The notes beneath the pieces are model-generated. The model had not been told where the DNA came from. It did not search any database and worked only from the letters and a program-made list of their open reading frames with translations. A stretch of DNA of 64,000 nt from Arthrobacter sp. Soc17.1.1.1 (GTDB lineage: Bacteria; Actinomycetota; Actinomycetes; Actinomycetales; Micrococcaceae), in contig NZ_JBAJII010000001.1 in the NCBI RefSeq assembly GCF_036867195.1, forward strand, positions 1,550,001 to 1,614,000, given 5' to 3'. Shown one piece after another: positions 17,205-28,624 of this stretch (the first letter of the stretch is position 1; each line of letters starts with the position of its first letter). Both the position numbers and the translations under genes were made by a program.

Positions 17205-18122
17205 ATGTCGTCACCGTCCTACCCTGCACTCTCCTACGAACTGTATCCACCGCGGAACGCCGAGGCGGAGGAGTCCCTGTGGACGACCGTCCGCCGGCTC
17301 GAGGACACCCGGCCCGACTTCGTCTCGGTCACCTACGGCGCCGCCGGCAGCAACCAGGAGACCGCGATCGCCCTGCTGCGGCGCCTGCTCACCGAGACCA
17401 CGCTGAAGCCACTGGCGCATCTCACCTGCATCGGCAGCAGCCGCGAGGAGCTGACGGGCATCGTCGAACGGCTGATCGGCGGGGGAGTGCGCGGCATCCT
17501 CGCGCTGCGCGGTGATGCGCCGGACGGCCACGCCCACGACGCGGACGGGAGCCACGCGGGCGACGTCGAGCACGCCGACGAACTCGTGCGCCTGATCCGC
17601 GAGGTCGAGGCCCAGCACACCGCGCAGCTGGCCGCCGGACGGGTCTCCGTGGGGGTGGCCGCCTACGCCACCCGTCACCCGGACTCGCCCTCCCTGGAGC
17701 AGGACATCGAGGTGCTCCTGGCGAAGGAGGCCGCCGGAGCGGACTTCGCGATCACCCAGGTGTTCTTCCGGCCCTCCGACTACGCGGGCCTCGTCCGCCG
17801 CGCACGCCGCGCCGGCGTCACCCTGCCGATCATCCCGGGCGTCATGCCCCTGACGAGCACGCGGCGGCTGAAGAGGCTCAGCGGGCTCGCAGGGATCGAC
17901 GTCGACCAGGGTCTGTGGGACCGGCTGGAGGGCGCGCGCAGCCCCGAGGAGCGCCGCCGCATCGGCGTCGCCGCTACCGTGGACCTCGCGCGGGCCGCAC
18001 TCGCGGACGGCGCCCCGGGCATCCACCTTTACACCTTCAACGAGCACGCCGCAGCACTGGACGTCCTCGACGCCCTCGACCTCGAGCGACCCCCGCAGGC
18101 AGGCCTCGCGGCATCCCTGTAG
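17205..18122 (+). CDS. metF: Methylenetetrahydrofolate reductase
   Basis: A 305-residue FAD enzyme reducing 5,10-methylene-THF to 5-methyl-THF. Family motifs are SYELYPPRN, FVSVTYGAAGS, HLTCIGSSREEL, GILALRGD, the FAITQVFF substrate region and PIIPGVMPLTS. It lies 69 bp upstream of metE, which uses its product, so the two form a methionine unit. Confidence 0.95.
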   Translation: MSSPSYPALSYELYPPRNAEAEESLWTTVRRLEDTRPDFVSVTYGAAGSNQETAIALLRRLLTETTLKPLAHLTCIGSSREELTGIVERLIGGGVRGILALRGDAPDGHAHDADGSHAGDVEHADELVRLIREVEAQHTAQLAAGRVSVGVAAYATRHPDSPSLEQDIEVLLAKEAAGADFAITQVFFRPSDYAGLVRRARRAGVTLPIIPGVMPLTSTRRLKRLSGLAGIDVDQGLWDRLEGARSPEERRRIGVAATVDLARAALADGAPGIHLYTFNEHAAALDVLDALDLERPPQAGLAASL

Positions 18123-18191
18123 GGCAGGCACCACCCGAGCGAACCCCGAGCAGGCAGCACGCCCCATCCACGACAGCCGTCAGGAGACCCC

Positions 18192-20513
18192 GTGTCCGTC
18201 CCCTTCCCGCACAGCACGATCATCGGCTACCCGCGCATCGGGCCGCGCCGCGAACTGAAGAAGGCACTCGAGGCCTTCTGGTCGGGACAGGCCGACGGCC
18301 CGACCCTCGAGCGTGAGGCCCGACGGCTCCGGGAGGCCACCTACGCCCGACTGACCGATCTCGGGCTCGATCCGCACGGAAGCGCCATCCCGGCGTCCTT
18401 CTCCCTCTACGACCAGGTGCTGGACACGGCCGTCGTCCTCGGTGCGGTGCCCGAACGCTTCGCGGACCTGCCGGGCCACGACGGCGCCCTCGACCTCCCC
18501 GCGTACTTCACCCTCGCACGGGGCGACGCCGAGCGGCCGCCCCTCGAGCTGACCAAGTGGTTCGACACCAACTACCACTACCTCGTCCCCGAGATCGGCG
18601 AGCAGTCACCGTTCCGGCTGTCCGCCGGCACGATCCTGCGCGACGTCGGGGAGGCCGCGGACGCGGGTTACAGCGTGCGCCCCACGCTGATCGGGCCCGT
18701 GACGTTCCTCCTGCTGAGCAAGGCGGCCCGCGGGTCGCGGGACTCCTTCGGCCCGCTCGACCGTCTCGACGACGTGCTGCCCCTGTACGCGGAGCTGCTG
18801 CGGCACCTCGCCGGGAGGGGCGTGCGGTGGGTCCAGTTCGACGAGCCCGCGCTCGTCGCCGACTGGCCCCTGCCCGAGGAGCGCATCCACGCGGCCGTCG
18901 GGCGCGCCTACGGCAGGCTCGCCGGGGAGTCCGAGCGTCCCGCGCTCTTCGTGACCACCGCGTACGGATCACCGGGGACACGGCTCGCCGCGCTCGCCGG
19001 AAGCGGCGTCGACGCCGTGCATCTCGACCTGGTCCGGGGCGCCCCGCCCGCCGCCGAGGACCTGGCCCTGCTGCGGGGCAGGACGCTCGTGGCGGGGGTG
19101 ATCGACGGGCGCAACGTGTGGAAGGCCGACCTCCGGGCGGCGGCCTCGACCCTCGATGCGCTGAGGACGGACCGCATGGCGCTGTCCGTGGCGACGTCCA
19201 CCTCGCTCCAGCACGTCCCGCACGACACGGGCGCGGAACAGGCACTCGACGCACGGCTCCGCTCCTGGCTGTCCTTCGCCGACCAGAAGGTCCGGGAGGT
19301 CACCGTCCTCGCGGAGCACGCCGCGCATCCCGGGGCGGTGGACCGCGAGATCGCGGCGGCGTCGCGGCTCCTGGCCGGGCGGAGCGCCGCCCCGGGCGTC
19401 CACGTCCCCGCGGTCCGCGCCCGCGCTGCCGCGCTCACGCCGTCGGACGCGCAGCGCAGCCCCTACGCGGAGCGGCGCGTCGCCCAGCAGGCGGCGCTGG
19501 GCCTGCCGCTCCTACCGACGACGACGATCGGCTCGTTCCCGCAGACGGCGGACGTGCGGTCCGCACGGGCCCGGGCAGCGAAGGGGGTGCTCTCCGCCGG
19601 GGAGTACGAGGCGGCCCTGCAGGACGAGATCCGTCGGGCGATCGGGCTCCAGGAAGAGCTCGGCTTCGACGTCCTGGTGCACGGGGAGCCGGAGCGCAAC
19701 GACATGGTGCAGTACTTTGCGGAGCACCTCGACGGGTTCGACGTCACGCAGCACGGCTGGGTGCAGTCCTACGGCTCCCGGTGCACGCGCCCGTCCCTGC
19801 TCTGGGGGGACGTCGCCCGGACGGCACCCATCACCGTGCCCTGGACGTCCTTCGCCCAGTCGCTCACGGAGAGACCGGTCAAGGGCATGCTCACAGGGCC
19901 GGTCACCATCCTCGCCTGGTCCTTCGTCCGCGACGACCAGCCGCCGGCCGACACCGCCGTGCAGGTGGCGCTCGCACTGCGGGACGAGGTGGACGACCTC
20001 GAGCGGTCCGGGACGCGCATCATCCAGGTGGACGAACCCGCGCTGCGGGAACTGCTGCCGCTGCGGCGGTCCGATCAGCCGGCCTACCTCGACTGGGCGG
20101 TGCGGGCCTTCCGGCTGGCGACGTCGTCGGCGGCTCCGGCGACCCAGATCCACACGCACCTCTGCTACTCCGAGTTCGGGGCCGTGATGTCCGCGATCGA
20201 CGGCCTCGACGCCGATGTCACCTCCCTCGAGGCCGCCCGCTCCCGCATGGAGGTGGTGCACGACCTCGAGGCCCATGGCTTCGGGCGCGGCGTCGGGCCC
20301 GGGGTGTACGACATCCATTCGCCGCGCGTGCCCGACGACGGGGAGATCCGCCTGCTGCTGGAGCGCGCCCTCCGGCACATCCCGGCCGAACAGCTCTGGG
20401 TCAACCCGGACTGCGGGCTGAAGACGCGCGGGTACCGGGAGGTCGAGCAGTCGCTGCGGAACCTGATCGAGGCCGCCCGCGTCGTGCGCACGTCGGTTCC
20501 GGTACCCGGCTAG
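18192..20513 (+). CDS. metE: Cobalamin-independent methionine synthase MetE
   Basis: A 773-residue 5-methyltetrahydropteroyltriglutamate-homocysteine methyltransferase with the usual two-barrel length. The N-terminal GYPRIGPRRELKKALE is typical; catalytic-barrel signatures are TTTIGSFPQT, DVLVHGEPERNDMVQYF, MLTGPVTILAW, QVDEPALRE, zinc-binding HTHLCYSEF and VNPDCGLKTRG (His, Cys and Cys ligands). The start is GTG 18192 with AGGAG upstream. Downstream of metF. Confidence 0.97.
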   Translation: MSVPFPHSTIIGYPRIGPRRELKKALEAFWSGQADGPTLEREARRLREATYARLTDLGLDPHGSAIPASFSLYDQVLDTAVVLGAVPERFADLPGHDGALDLPAYFTLARGDAERPPLELTKWFDTNYHYLVPEIGEQSPFRLSAGTILRDVGEAADAGYSVRPTLIGPVTFLLLSKAARGSRDSFGPLDRLDDVLPLYAELLRHLAGRGVRWVQFDEPALVADWPLPEERIHAAVGRAYGRLAGESERPALFVTTAYGSPGTRLAALAGSGVDAVHLDLVRGAPPAAEDLALLRGRTLVAGVIDGRNVWKADLRAAASTLDALRTDRMALSVATSTSLQHVPHDTGAEQALDARLRSWLSFADQKVREVTVLAEHAAHPGAVDREIAAASRLLAGRSAAPGVHVPAVRARAAALTPSDAQRSPYAERRVAQQAALGLPLLPTTTIGSFPQTADVRSARARAAKGVLSAGEYEAALQDEIRRAIGLQEELGFDVLVHGEPERNDMVQYFAEHLDGFDVTQHGWVQSYGSRCTRPSLLWGDVARTAPITVPWTSFAQSLTERPVKGMLTGPVTILAWSFVRDDQPPADTAVQVALALRDEVDDLERSGTRIIQVDEPALRELLPLRRSDQPAYLDWAVRAFRLATSSAAPATQIHTHLCYSEFGAVMSAIDGLDADVTSLEAARSRMEVVHDLEAHGFGRGVGPGVYDIHSPRVPDDGEIRLLLERALRHIPAEQLWVNPDCGLKTRGYREVEQSLRNLIEAARVVRTSVPVPG

Positions 20514-20579
20514 CGGACGGTCCGCCCGGCCGGAGGTCGGTCGCGCCGGCCCAGGAGCCGTCGCGGACGTCGGCGAGGC

Positions 20580-21605
20580 TCAGGAATCGCCCACGGCCCG
20601 TCGGGCGGCCGCCGTCACCGCGGGAGCGGCCGCCTTCAGCTTGTCGCTGAAGACGACGGCGCCGACACCCACGAGCGCCGTGCCGAGGACCATCCGCTGC
20701 GCGGTGCGTCGCCGGCCGCTCCAGCCGCCGGCCACCGCAGCGTTCGCGGGATCGAGCGAGGGGCCGTAGAGGTTGCCCGTCGAGTCCTCCGCGGACTCCT
20801 TCTTCGACAGCTGGCTGAGCTCGGCCTGCACGGCCATGCTCTTCTCCACCTGGGCCGGCATGAGGCGGTGCTGCCGCACCATGGCGCGACCGATCCGGCC
20901 GACGGCGATCTCGCGGACCGGCTTCTCGACGACCGCGAGGATCATCCTGGCCACCTGGTCCGCGGGGTAGACGGGAGGCATCGCCACCACGCGACGGCCG
21001 GTGTAGTTGGCCGCATGGTGGAAGAACGGCGTGTCGATGGTCGGTGGGAGCACGGTGGACACATGGATGTGCTTCTTCTTCTCCAGCATCAGTTCCGAGC
21101 GCAGGCTCACGCCCAGGGCCCGCACCGCGGCCTTCGCCATGGAGTAGGCGGAATTGTAGGGCTGCGGGACCACCGCCAGGATGGAGGACACGTTGACGAG
21201 GACGCCGGAGCCCTGGTCGTGCATCTGCGCCAGCGCCGCGCGCGCCCCGTACACGTACCCCATGAGGTCGACGTCGATCACGCGCTGGAAGTCGCGGAGC
21301 GGGACCTCGAGGAACGGCGAGAAGGCGGCTACGGCGGCGTTGTTCACCCACACGTCGATCCGCCCGAACTCCTCGACGGCCCGGCTCGCGAGCTCCTGGA
21401 CGGCGTCGTGGTCCGAGGTGTCCGTGGGTACGGCGATGGCGCGGGACCCGAGGGCCGTGCACTCCGCGACGAGGGATTCGAGGGCCTCGACGCGACGGCC
21501 GGCCAGGACGAGGCACGTCCTGCGGCGCGCGAACCGCAGGGCGGTGGCCCGGCCGATGCCGCTCGCCGCCCCGGTGATGACGACCACGCTGTTCCTGATG
21601 CGCAT
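20580..21605 (-). CDS. SDR-family oxidoreductase with C-terminal extension
   Basis: A 341-residue SDR: TGAASGIGRA, VNNAAVAAFSP, VNVSSILAVV and YSMAKAAV as cofactor, structural, Ser and YxxxK motifs. A C-terminal extension of about 80 residues ends with a hydrophobic stretch (MVLGTALVGVGAVVFS), so it may be membrane-associated. The start is ATG 21605 with GGAGATCC before it. It is adjacent to a divergent-looking LysR gene on the same strand; the substrate is unknown. Confidence 0.85.
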   Translation of the reverse strand: MRIRNSVVVITGAASGIGRATALRFARRRTCLVLAGRRVEALESLVAECTALGSRAIAVPTDTSDHDAVQELASRAVEEFGRIDVWVNNAAVAAFSPFLEVPLRDFQRVIDVDLMGYVYGARAALAQMHDQGSGVLVNVSSILAVVPQPYNSAYSMAKAAVRALGVSLRSELMLEKKKHIHVSTVLPPTIDTPFFHHAANYTGRRVVAMPPVYPADQVARMILAVVEKPVREIAVGRIGRAMVRQHRLMPAQVEKSMAVQAELSQLSKKESAEDSTGNLYGPSLDPANAAVAGGWSGRRRTAQRMVLGTALVGVGAVVFSDKLKAAAPAVTAAARRAVGDS

Positions 21606-21699
21606 TGGATCTCCTCCTCGACAGGCTCCGGACGGCGCGCGGCTGTGTGCCCGCCCTGTCCCGAAGCTACGGAGTGACCGGCGGCGGCGCAACGGCTGA

Positions 21700-22653
21700 T
21701 CAGCGACCGGCGGTGGGTGCGTATCCGGTGGCCGTATGCTTCGGCCCGATGCTCTGGCTCCGCAGGATGTCGGCGAGCTGGTCCATGAACAGCCGCACGC
21801 GCGCATCGTCGGCATCGCCCGTCCGCAGGGCGAAGATGCTGCGGGCGAGGCGGATCTCCGGGACGTCGAGCGCCACGATGCCCTCGGGTCGGTTGACCAT
21901 GGCGAGTTCGGGGACGAGCGCCGCGCCGAGCCCGGCGGCGGTGAGCTCCAGGCTGGCATTGAAGTCGTCGCAGTACGCGGCGATCCGGGGGTGGAGGTTG
22001 CAACTCGCGAAGAGCCGCTCGATCACCGTGGCGTCGGCGGTGCCCGGATGGTGCATGATCCACGGCATGTCCGCGAGCTGGTCCGCCGTGACGCGGGAGC
22101 CGCTGCGGATACCCCAGCTCGAGGGCAGGATCACCCGGAAGTCGTCGTCACCGATCCACTGGCGGCTGAGCGTGGACGGCCAGGCGAGACCTGCCTGACC
22201 CACCTGGTAGACGAGCGCGAGGTCGAGGTCGCCACCGCTCCGCAGCCCCTGGATGGCGTGCGCGGGTTCGCCGACGAACAGGCGCAGCGAAACCCCGAGC
22301 CGCTGCCACTCCGGCATGCGGAGCAGCCGCGGCAGGGCGAAGGTCGCGAGGCTTGGGAAGATCCCGAGCCGGAGCTCGTGCGCCGGCCCGGACCCGGCGC
22401 GGGCCGTCGAGGCGAGCAGGGCGTCGATGTCCGTGAGGACCTTCGCCGCGTGCCGTGCCATGGCGAGCGCGGCGTCCGTGGGGATGGCGCTCCGTGCGGC
22501 GCGGGTGAACAGGGTGGCGCCCGTGTCGCGCTCCAGGGCGGACATCTGCTGGGACACGGCGGACGCCGTATAGCCCAGGCTGACGGCGGCCCCGCTGAAG
22601 GACCCGTGCCGGATGACCTCGAGCAGCGTCCGCAGGTGGACCGGGTTGACCAT
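21700..22653 (-). CDS. LysR-family transcriptional regulator
   Basis: A 317-residue LTTR. The N-terminal wHTH is HLRTLLEVIRHGSFSGAAVSLGYTASAVSQQMSAL in pieces, followed by TLFTRAARS and the effector domain (LRLGIFPSLATFALPRLL). It lies 94 bp upstream of the SDR gene and could regulate it. Target unknown. Confidence 0.9.
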   Translation of the reverse strand: MVNPVHLRTLLEVIRHGSFSGAAVSLGYTASAVSQQMSALERDTGATLFTRAARSAIPTDAALAMARHAAKVLTDIDALLASTARAGSGPAHELRLGIFPSLATFALPRLLRMPEWQRLGVSLRLFVGEPAHAIQGLRSGGDLDLALVYQVGQAGLAWPSTLSRQWIGDDDFRVILPSSWGIRSGSRVTADQLADMPWIMHHPGTADATVIERLFASCNLHPRIAAYCDDFNASLELTAAGLGAALVPELAMVNRPEGIVALDVPEIRLARSIFALRTGDADDARVRLFMDQLADILRSQSIGPKHTATGYAPTAGR

Positions 22654-22845
22654 GGCGTACTCTCCCTTGCAGTCGTCCGGCGGGTTCCCGAACGGATCGC
22701 GTCGAGCCTACCGGGGGCAGCCGGGGGACCGGCCTGCGCTCCTCCTGCGGGGCGGTGTCGGCCGTCGTCGTGTCCGGCCGATTCCTGCCCGTCGGGACCG
22801 ACGCGACACGCCAGGAAAAGTGCGACACGAAAATTCTTGCGCCTG

Positions 22846-22950
22846 TGTGGAAGTCCTCCACAGCGTGTGGACCGGGGCCCCGGAACAGGCCGAATTCGGC
22901 GCGTTTCCGGGGTTCCGCCGGGCGCGGATCTGTGGACATCATGTGGACTA
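22846..22950. promoter_or_regulatory. Cluster of DnaA-box-like TGTGGA motifs upstream of nrdH
   Basis: Within 105 bp there are TGTGGAAGT (22846), an inverted TCCTCCACA (22854-22862), TGTGGACCG (22866), TGTGGACAT (22931) and TGTGGACTA (22942). These resemble the actinobacterial DnaA box TTGTCCACA (reverse TGTGGACAA). DnaA control of nrd genes is known in E. coli; here it is inference. Only one copy comes close to the full 9-mer. Confidence 0.35.
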
Positions 22951-22978
22951 CTCACTCCCGGAATGACATACTTGTAAT

Positions 22979-23024
22979 ACATCATGTAGGGGTATGTCCC
23001 AACGGCCCGCACTAGATGTAGTAT
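22979..23024. promoter_or_regulatory. Candidate NrdR box pair in the nrdHIEF promoter
   Basis: ACATCATGTAG (22979-22989) and ACTAGATGTAG (23011-23021) match in 8 of 11 positions and start exactly 32 bp apart, the spacing of paired NrdR boxes. TAGTAT (23019-23024) may be the -10, so a bound repressor would cover it. A 7-bp hairpin GCTGCTG/CAGCAGC (23128-23150) lies in the leader before nrdH. Confidence 0.5.
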
Positions 23025-23175
23025 CGAGGGACAGAAACAACCGCTGCACAGCATGAGCCGCAAGGTGCGAGAAACCCCAGATTTCTTCCCCATTTCCGGG
23101 GCCGCGCCGCTCATGTCTCGACAGCACGCTGCTGGTATGAAATCAGCAGCCGAATGAGGAAAAGGGGATCAGGAT

Positions 23176-23421
23176 ATGACCGTCACGGTTTACACGAAGC
23201 CGGCTTGCGTTCAGTGCAATGCCACCTACCGCGCCCTGGACAAGAAGGGCATCGCCTACCAGAGCGTCGACATCTCGCAGGACCCGACGGCGCTCGAGCG
23301 CGTCCGGTCGATGGGCTACATGCAGGCCCCCGTCGTCATCACCGACAACGACCACTGGTCCGGCTTCCGTCCTGACAAGATCAGCGCCCTCGCGGACTCG
23401 ACCGTCAGCTCCGTAGCCTGA
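23176..23421 (+). CDS. nrdH: NrdH-redoxin
   Basis: An 81-residue glutaredoxin-like protein with thioredoxin-like activity that reduces class Ib ribonucleotide reductase. The redox motif is CVQC in [16 protein letters not shown], and the C-terminal WSGFRPDKI motif is characteristic of NrdH. The ribosome binding site is AAAGGGGATC. First gene of nrdHIEF. Confidence 0.97.
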   Translation: MTVTVYTKPACVQCNATYRALDKKGIAYQSVDISQDPTALERVRSMGYMQAPVVITDNDHWSGFRPDKISALADSTVSSVA

Positions 23422-23456
23422 GCGGAACCCTCCGGGGTTCCCAGCGTGGCATCGCC

Positions 23457-23924
23457 ATGAGCGCTCTCGCCGTGGACGACCAGGCGCCCTCCGCATCCCC
23501 GGTCGGGGACGCGGAGGGGCCGGTGACCGACGCCCCGCTGATCTACTTCTCGTCGGTCTCCGACAACACCCACCGCTTCGTCACGAAGCTGGGGGTCCGG
23601 GCCGCCCGCATGCCGCTGCTCACCAAGGAGCCGACCCTGCAGGCAACCCGCCCCTACGTCCTGGTCCTCCCCACCTACGGAGGGATCACCGGCAAGGGCG
23701 CGGTGCCCCGGCAGGTCGTCAAGTTCCTGAACAACGAGCAGAACCGCACCCTCCTGAAGGGGGTCATCGGGGCGGGGAACACCAATTTCGGTGAGACCTA
23801 CTGCCTTGCCGCCGACATCATCGCGGCCAAGTGCCACGTGCCGGTGCTGTACAGATTCGAAGTCATGGGCACGTCCGAGGACGTGGACCGAGTAACCAAA
23901 GGATTGGAAGAGTTTTGGACATGA
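23457..23924 (+). CDS. nrdI: Flavodoxin-like NrdI
   Basis: A 155-residue flavoprotein that supplies the oxidant for assembling the dimanganese-tyrosyl radical in NrdF. Motifs are [20 protein letters not shown] and [14 protein letters not shown]. The N-terminus (about 20 residues before VTDAPLIYF) is extra; a GTG start there is possible. The stop overlaps the nrdE start by 2 bases. Confidence 0.95.
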   Translation: MSALAVDDQAPSASPVGDAEGPVTDAPLIYFSSVSDNTHRFVTKLGVRAARMPLLTKEPTLQATRPYVLVLPTYGGITGKGAVPRQVVKFLNNEQNRTLLKGVIGAGNTNFGETYCLAADIIAAKCHVPVLYRFEVMGTSEDVDRVTKGLEEFWT

Positions 23925-26080
23925 GTGTTGCAGAGACGGAGACGGGCGCACCCGCTGCCGCGGCCGACCGCTTCAAGGACCTGGGCTATCACGAGCTGAA
24001 CGCGATGCTCAACCTGTACGGACCGAACGGGGAGATCCAGTTCGACGCCGACCGCGAGGCTGCGCACCAGTACTTCCTGCAGCACGTGAACAACAACACG
24101 GTTTTCTTCCACGACCTCGAGGAGAAGCTCGACTACCTGGTGAAGAACGAGTACTACGAGCGTGAGACGCTCCACCAGTACACGATGAACTTCATCCGCG
24201 ACCTCTTCAAGCGCGCCTACGCCAAGAAGTTCCGCTTCGAGACCTTCCTCGGCGCTTTCAAGTACTACACCTCGTACACGCTGAAGACGTTCGACGGCAA
24301 GCGCTACCTCGAGCGCTACGAGGACCGCGTCTGCATGGTCGCCCTGCACCTGGCCCGCGGCAACGAGCAGCTCGCCGAGCAGATGGTCGACGAGATCATC
24401 GACGGCCGCTTCCAGCCTGCCACCCCCACGTTCCTCAACGCCGGCAAGCGCCAGCGCGGCGAGCTCGTCTCCTGCTTCCTCCTCCGCATCGAGGACAACA
24501 TGGAGTCGATCGGCCGGTCCATCAACTCGGCCCTGCAGCTCTCCAAGCGCGGCGGCGGCGTCGCGTTCGCGCTCACCAACATCCGCGAGGTCGGCGCGCC
24601 GATCAAGCAGATCGAGAACCAGTCCTCCGGCGTCATCCCCGTGATGAAGCTCCTCGAGGACAGCTTCTCCTACGCCAACCAGCTCGGCGCCCGCCAGGGT
24701 GCCGGCGCCGTGTACCTGCACGCCCACCACCCGGACATCAACCGCTTCCTCGACACCAAGCGCGAGAACGCGGACGAGAAGATCCGCATCAAGACGCTGT
24801 CCCTCGGCGTCGTGGTTCCCGACATCACGTTCGAGCTCGCCAAGCGCGACGAGGACATGTACCTGTTCTCCCCGTACGACGTCGAGCGCGTCTACGGCAT
24901 GCCGTTCTCCGACATCTCGGTCACCGAGAAGTACTACGAGATGGTGGACGACGCCCGCATCAAGAAGACCAAGATCAAGGCCCGCGAGTTCTTCCAGACC
25001 CTCGCGGAGATCCAGTTCGAGTCCGGCTACCCGTACATCATGTTCGAGGACACCGTGAACCGGGCCAACCCGATCGAGGGCAAGATCATCATGTCCAACC
25101 TGTGCTCCGAGATCCTCCAGGTCTCCGAGCCCACCACGTACAACGAGGACCTGTCCTACGACCAGGTGGGCAAGGACATCTCCTGCAACCTCGGCTCGCT
25201 GAACATCGCGAAGACCATGGACTCGCCCGACTTCGGCCGGACGATCGAGACCGCGATCCGCACCCTCTCGGCCGTCTCGGACATGAGCCACATCAGCTCG
25301 GTGCCCTCGATCGCGAAGGGCAATGACGCCTCGCACGCCATCGGCCTCGGCCAGATGAACCTGCACGGCTACCTCGCCCGGGAGCGGGTCCACTACGGCT
25401 CCGAGGAGGGCCTGGACTTCACCAACATCTACTTCTACTCCGTGGTGTACCACTGCATCCGGGCGTCGAACCTGATGTCCATCGAGACCGGCCGCCGGTT
25501 CGCCGGCTTCGAGAAGTCGAAGTACGCCAGCGGCGAGTTCTTCGACAAGTACACCGATCAGGTATGGGAGCCGGCGACGCCGCGCGTGCGTGAGCTGTTC
25601 GCCGACGTGCACATCCCCACGCAGGAGGACTGGCGTGCCCTGAAGGCCTCGGTCATGGAGCACGGCATCTACAACCAGAACCTGCAGGCCGTGCCGCCCA
25701 CCGGTTCCATCTCGTACATCAACAACTCGACGTCCTCCATCCACCCGGTGGCGTCGAAGATCGAGATCCGTAAGGAAGGCAAGCTGGGCCGCGTGTACTA
25801 CCCGGCCCCGTACCTGACCAACGACAACCTGGAGTACTACCAGGACGCGTACGAGATCGGTTACGAGAAGATCATCGACACCTACGCCGCTGCCACGCAG
25901 CACGTGGACCAGGGCCTGTCCCTGACGCTGTTCTTCAAGGACACCGCCACCACGCGCGAGATCAACAAGTCGCAGATCTACGCCTGGCGCAAGGGCATCA
26001 AGACCGTCTACTACATCCGTCTCCGCCAGCTCGCGCTGGAAGGGACGGAGGTGGAGAACTGCGTCAGCTGCATGCTCTAG
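23921..26080 (+). CDS. nrdE: Class Ib ribonucleotide reductase alpha subunit NrdE
   Basis: A 719-residue catalytic subunit. Seen are [19 protein letters not shown] in pieces (redox Cys), SKRGGGVAF, the active-site SNLCSEI with catalytic Cys and the ISCNLGSLN region, PTGSISYI, and the C-terminal redox CVSCM. ATG 23921 overlaps the nrdI stop. Complete, with no intein or intron. Followed after 35 bp by an unrelated homing endonuclease gene. Confidence 0.97.
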   Translation: MSVAETETGAPAAAADRFKDLGYHELNAMLNLYGPNGEIQFDADREAAHQYFLQHVNNNTVFFHDLEEKLDYLVKNEYYERETLHQYTMNFIRDLFKRAYAKKFRFETFLGAFKYYTSYTLKTFDGKRYLERYEDRVCMVALHLARGNEQLAEQMVDEIIDGRFQPATPTFLNAGKRQRGELVSCFLLRIEDNMESIGRSINSALQLSKRGGGVAFALTNIREVGAPIKQIENQSSGVIPVMKLLEDSFSYANQLGARQGAGAVYLHAHHPDINRFLDTKRENADEKIRIKTLSLGVVVPDITFELAKRDEDMYLFSPYDVERVYGMPFSDISVTEKYYEMVDDARIKKTKIKAREFFQTLAEIQFESGYPYIMFEDTVNRANPIEGKIIMSNLCSEILQVSEPTTYNEDLSYDQVGKDISCNLGSLNIAKTMDSPDFGRTIETAIRTLSAVSDMSHISSVPSIAKGNDASHAIGLGQMNLHGYLARERVHYGSEEGLDFTNIYFYSVVYHCIRASNLMSIETGRRFAGFEKSKYASGEFFDKYTDQVWEPATPRVRELFADVHIPTQEDWRALKASVMEHGIYNQNLQAVPPTGSISYINNSTSSIHPVASKIEIRKEGKLGRVYYPAPYLTNDNLEYYQDAYEIGYEKIIDTYAAATQHVDQGLSLTLFFKDTATTREINKSQIYAWRKGIKTVYYIRLRQLALEGTEVENCVSCML

Positions 26081-26115
26081 GCAACTAAATCAGTTCAGTC
26101 ATCCGGAGGTGCGGA

Positions 26116-27881
<1,766 letters not shown>

Positions 27882-27900
27882 GTCCGTGTGAGACGCAGAC

Positions 27901-27974
27901 CTAGTTGGAAGAATGCGGCTCTAGTTGGAAGATGCGGAGCACCTAGTTGGAAGTCTTCCAACTAGGTGCTCCGC
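27901..27974. repeat. CTAGTTGGAAG repeat cluster with 20-bp-arm palindrome after nrdF
   Basis: CTAGTTGGAAG occurs directly at 27901, 27921 and 27943 and inverted at 27955-27965. The third copy and the inverted one form a perfect palindrome with 20-bp arms (27934-27953 and 27955-27974) and a single central base. It can act as the nrdHIEF terminator, though no T run follows. It stands exactly at the edge of the lower-GC accessory region and could be an element end or recombination site. Confidence 0.7.
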
Positions 27975-28624
27975 CCTCAGGCGACCTTGAACCTGCCGGT
28001 TCGTGTAGATGGACAAGCTTCTTGGTCCTGAGTGTGAGTTGACAAGATAGTTGGCCGCCGTAGGGTGCAGACCTATCTAAGCAATTGCGGCGCACTCGAG
28101 CAGAAGTAGCTTTGCATCTGGGCATTGCTCCTATAGGAGACCTGCACCTTCTGTGGCACCCGACACCAAGCTGGTGTGAGCACTGCCAGGCTGCAAGCGC
28201 GTCCGCCAGTCGATGGGCGGTGCAGAAGGTCCAAGTTTCACGTCAAGTGCGTGCCCCAAGCCCCTCCTCGTTGATGAGTGGGACTAGTCGTCACAGCTGT
28301 AGAAAGACCACCACGTCGCTGATGCTGTAATGCGTCATCGGCTGATGTGTTCGATAGCCGTATTTGAAGCATCGAAATGTGAGCATTTTGCAGACAATGT
28401 TCCGACGCAGTCGGCACCTTGAGAGACTGACCTGAAACACTGAGCCGTCGACCTCTCAAGAAGTTGGCAAACGCTGCTTGAGATACGGCAGCTAGATCGA
28501 CGTAGGTCTCAGATCGTTCGAAACTCGACAGCTCGCCGCCGGCCGACCGAAACGGCCGAAAAAAGATAGGAACAAATATGACGCGCGACAGGGGACGTTT
28601 CGCCAAATACGACGTGGCTGCGAA
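27975..28624. other. 650-bp non-coding stretch
   Basis: No convincing gene on either strand. Base composition falls from the nrd level through this stretch. The next gene has no clear ribosome binding site. Short open frames here lack starts or coding character. Confidence 0.5.

Noticed and set aside
23798..25903. A 701-residue open frame on the minus strand across nrdE
   Set aside because: Shadow of nrdE: Val/Leu/Asp-rich composition forced by the coding strand, with no motif or ribosome binding site.
27882..28624. Insertion sequence at the CTAGTTGGAAG repeats
   Set aside because: No transposase-like frame and no target-site duplication seen.
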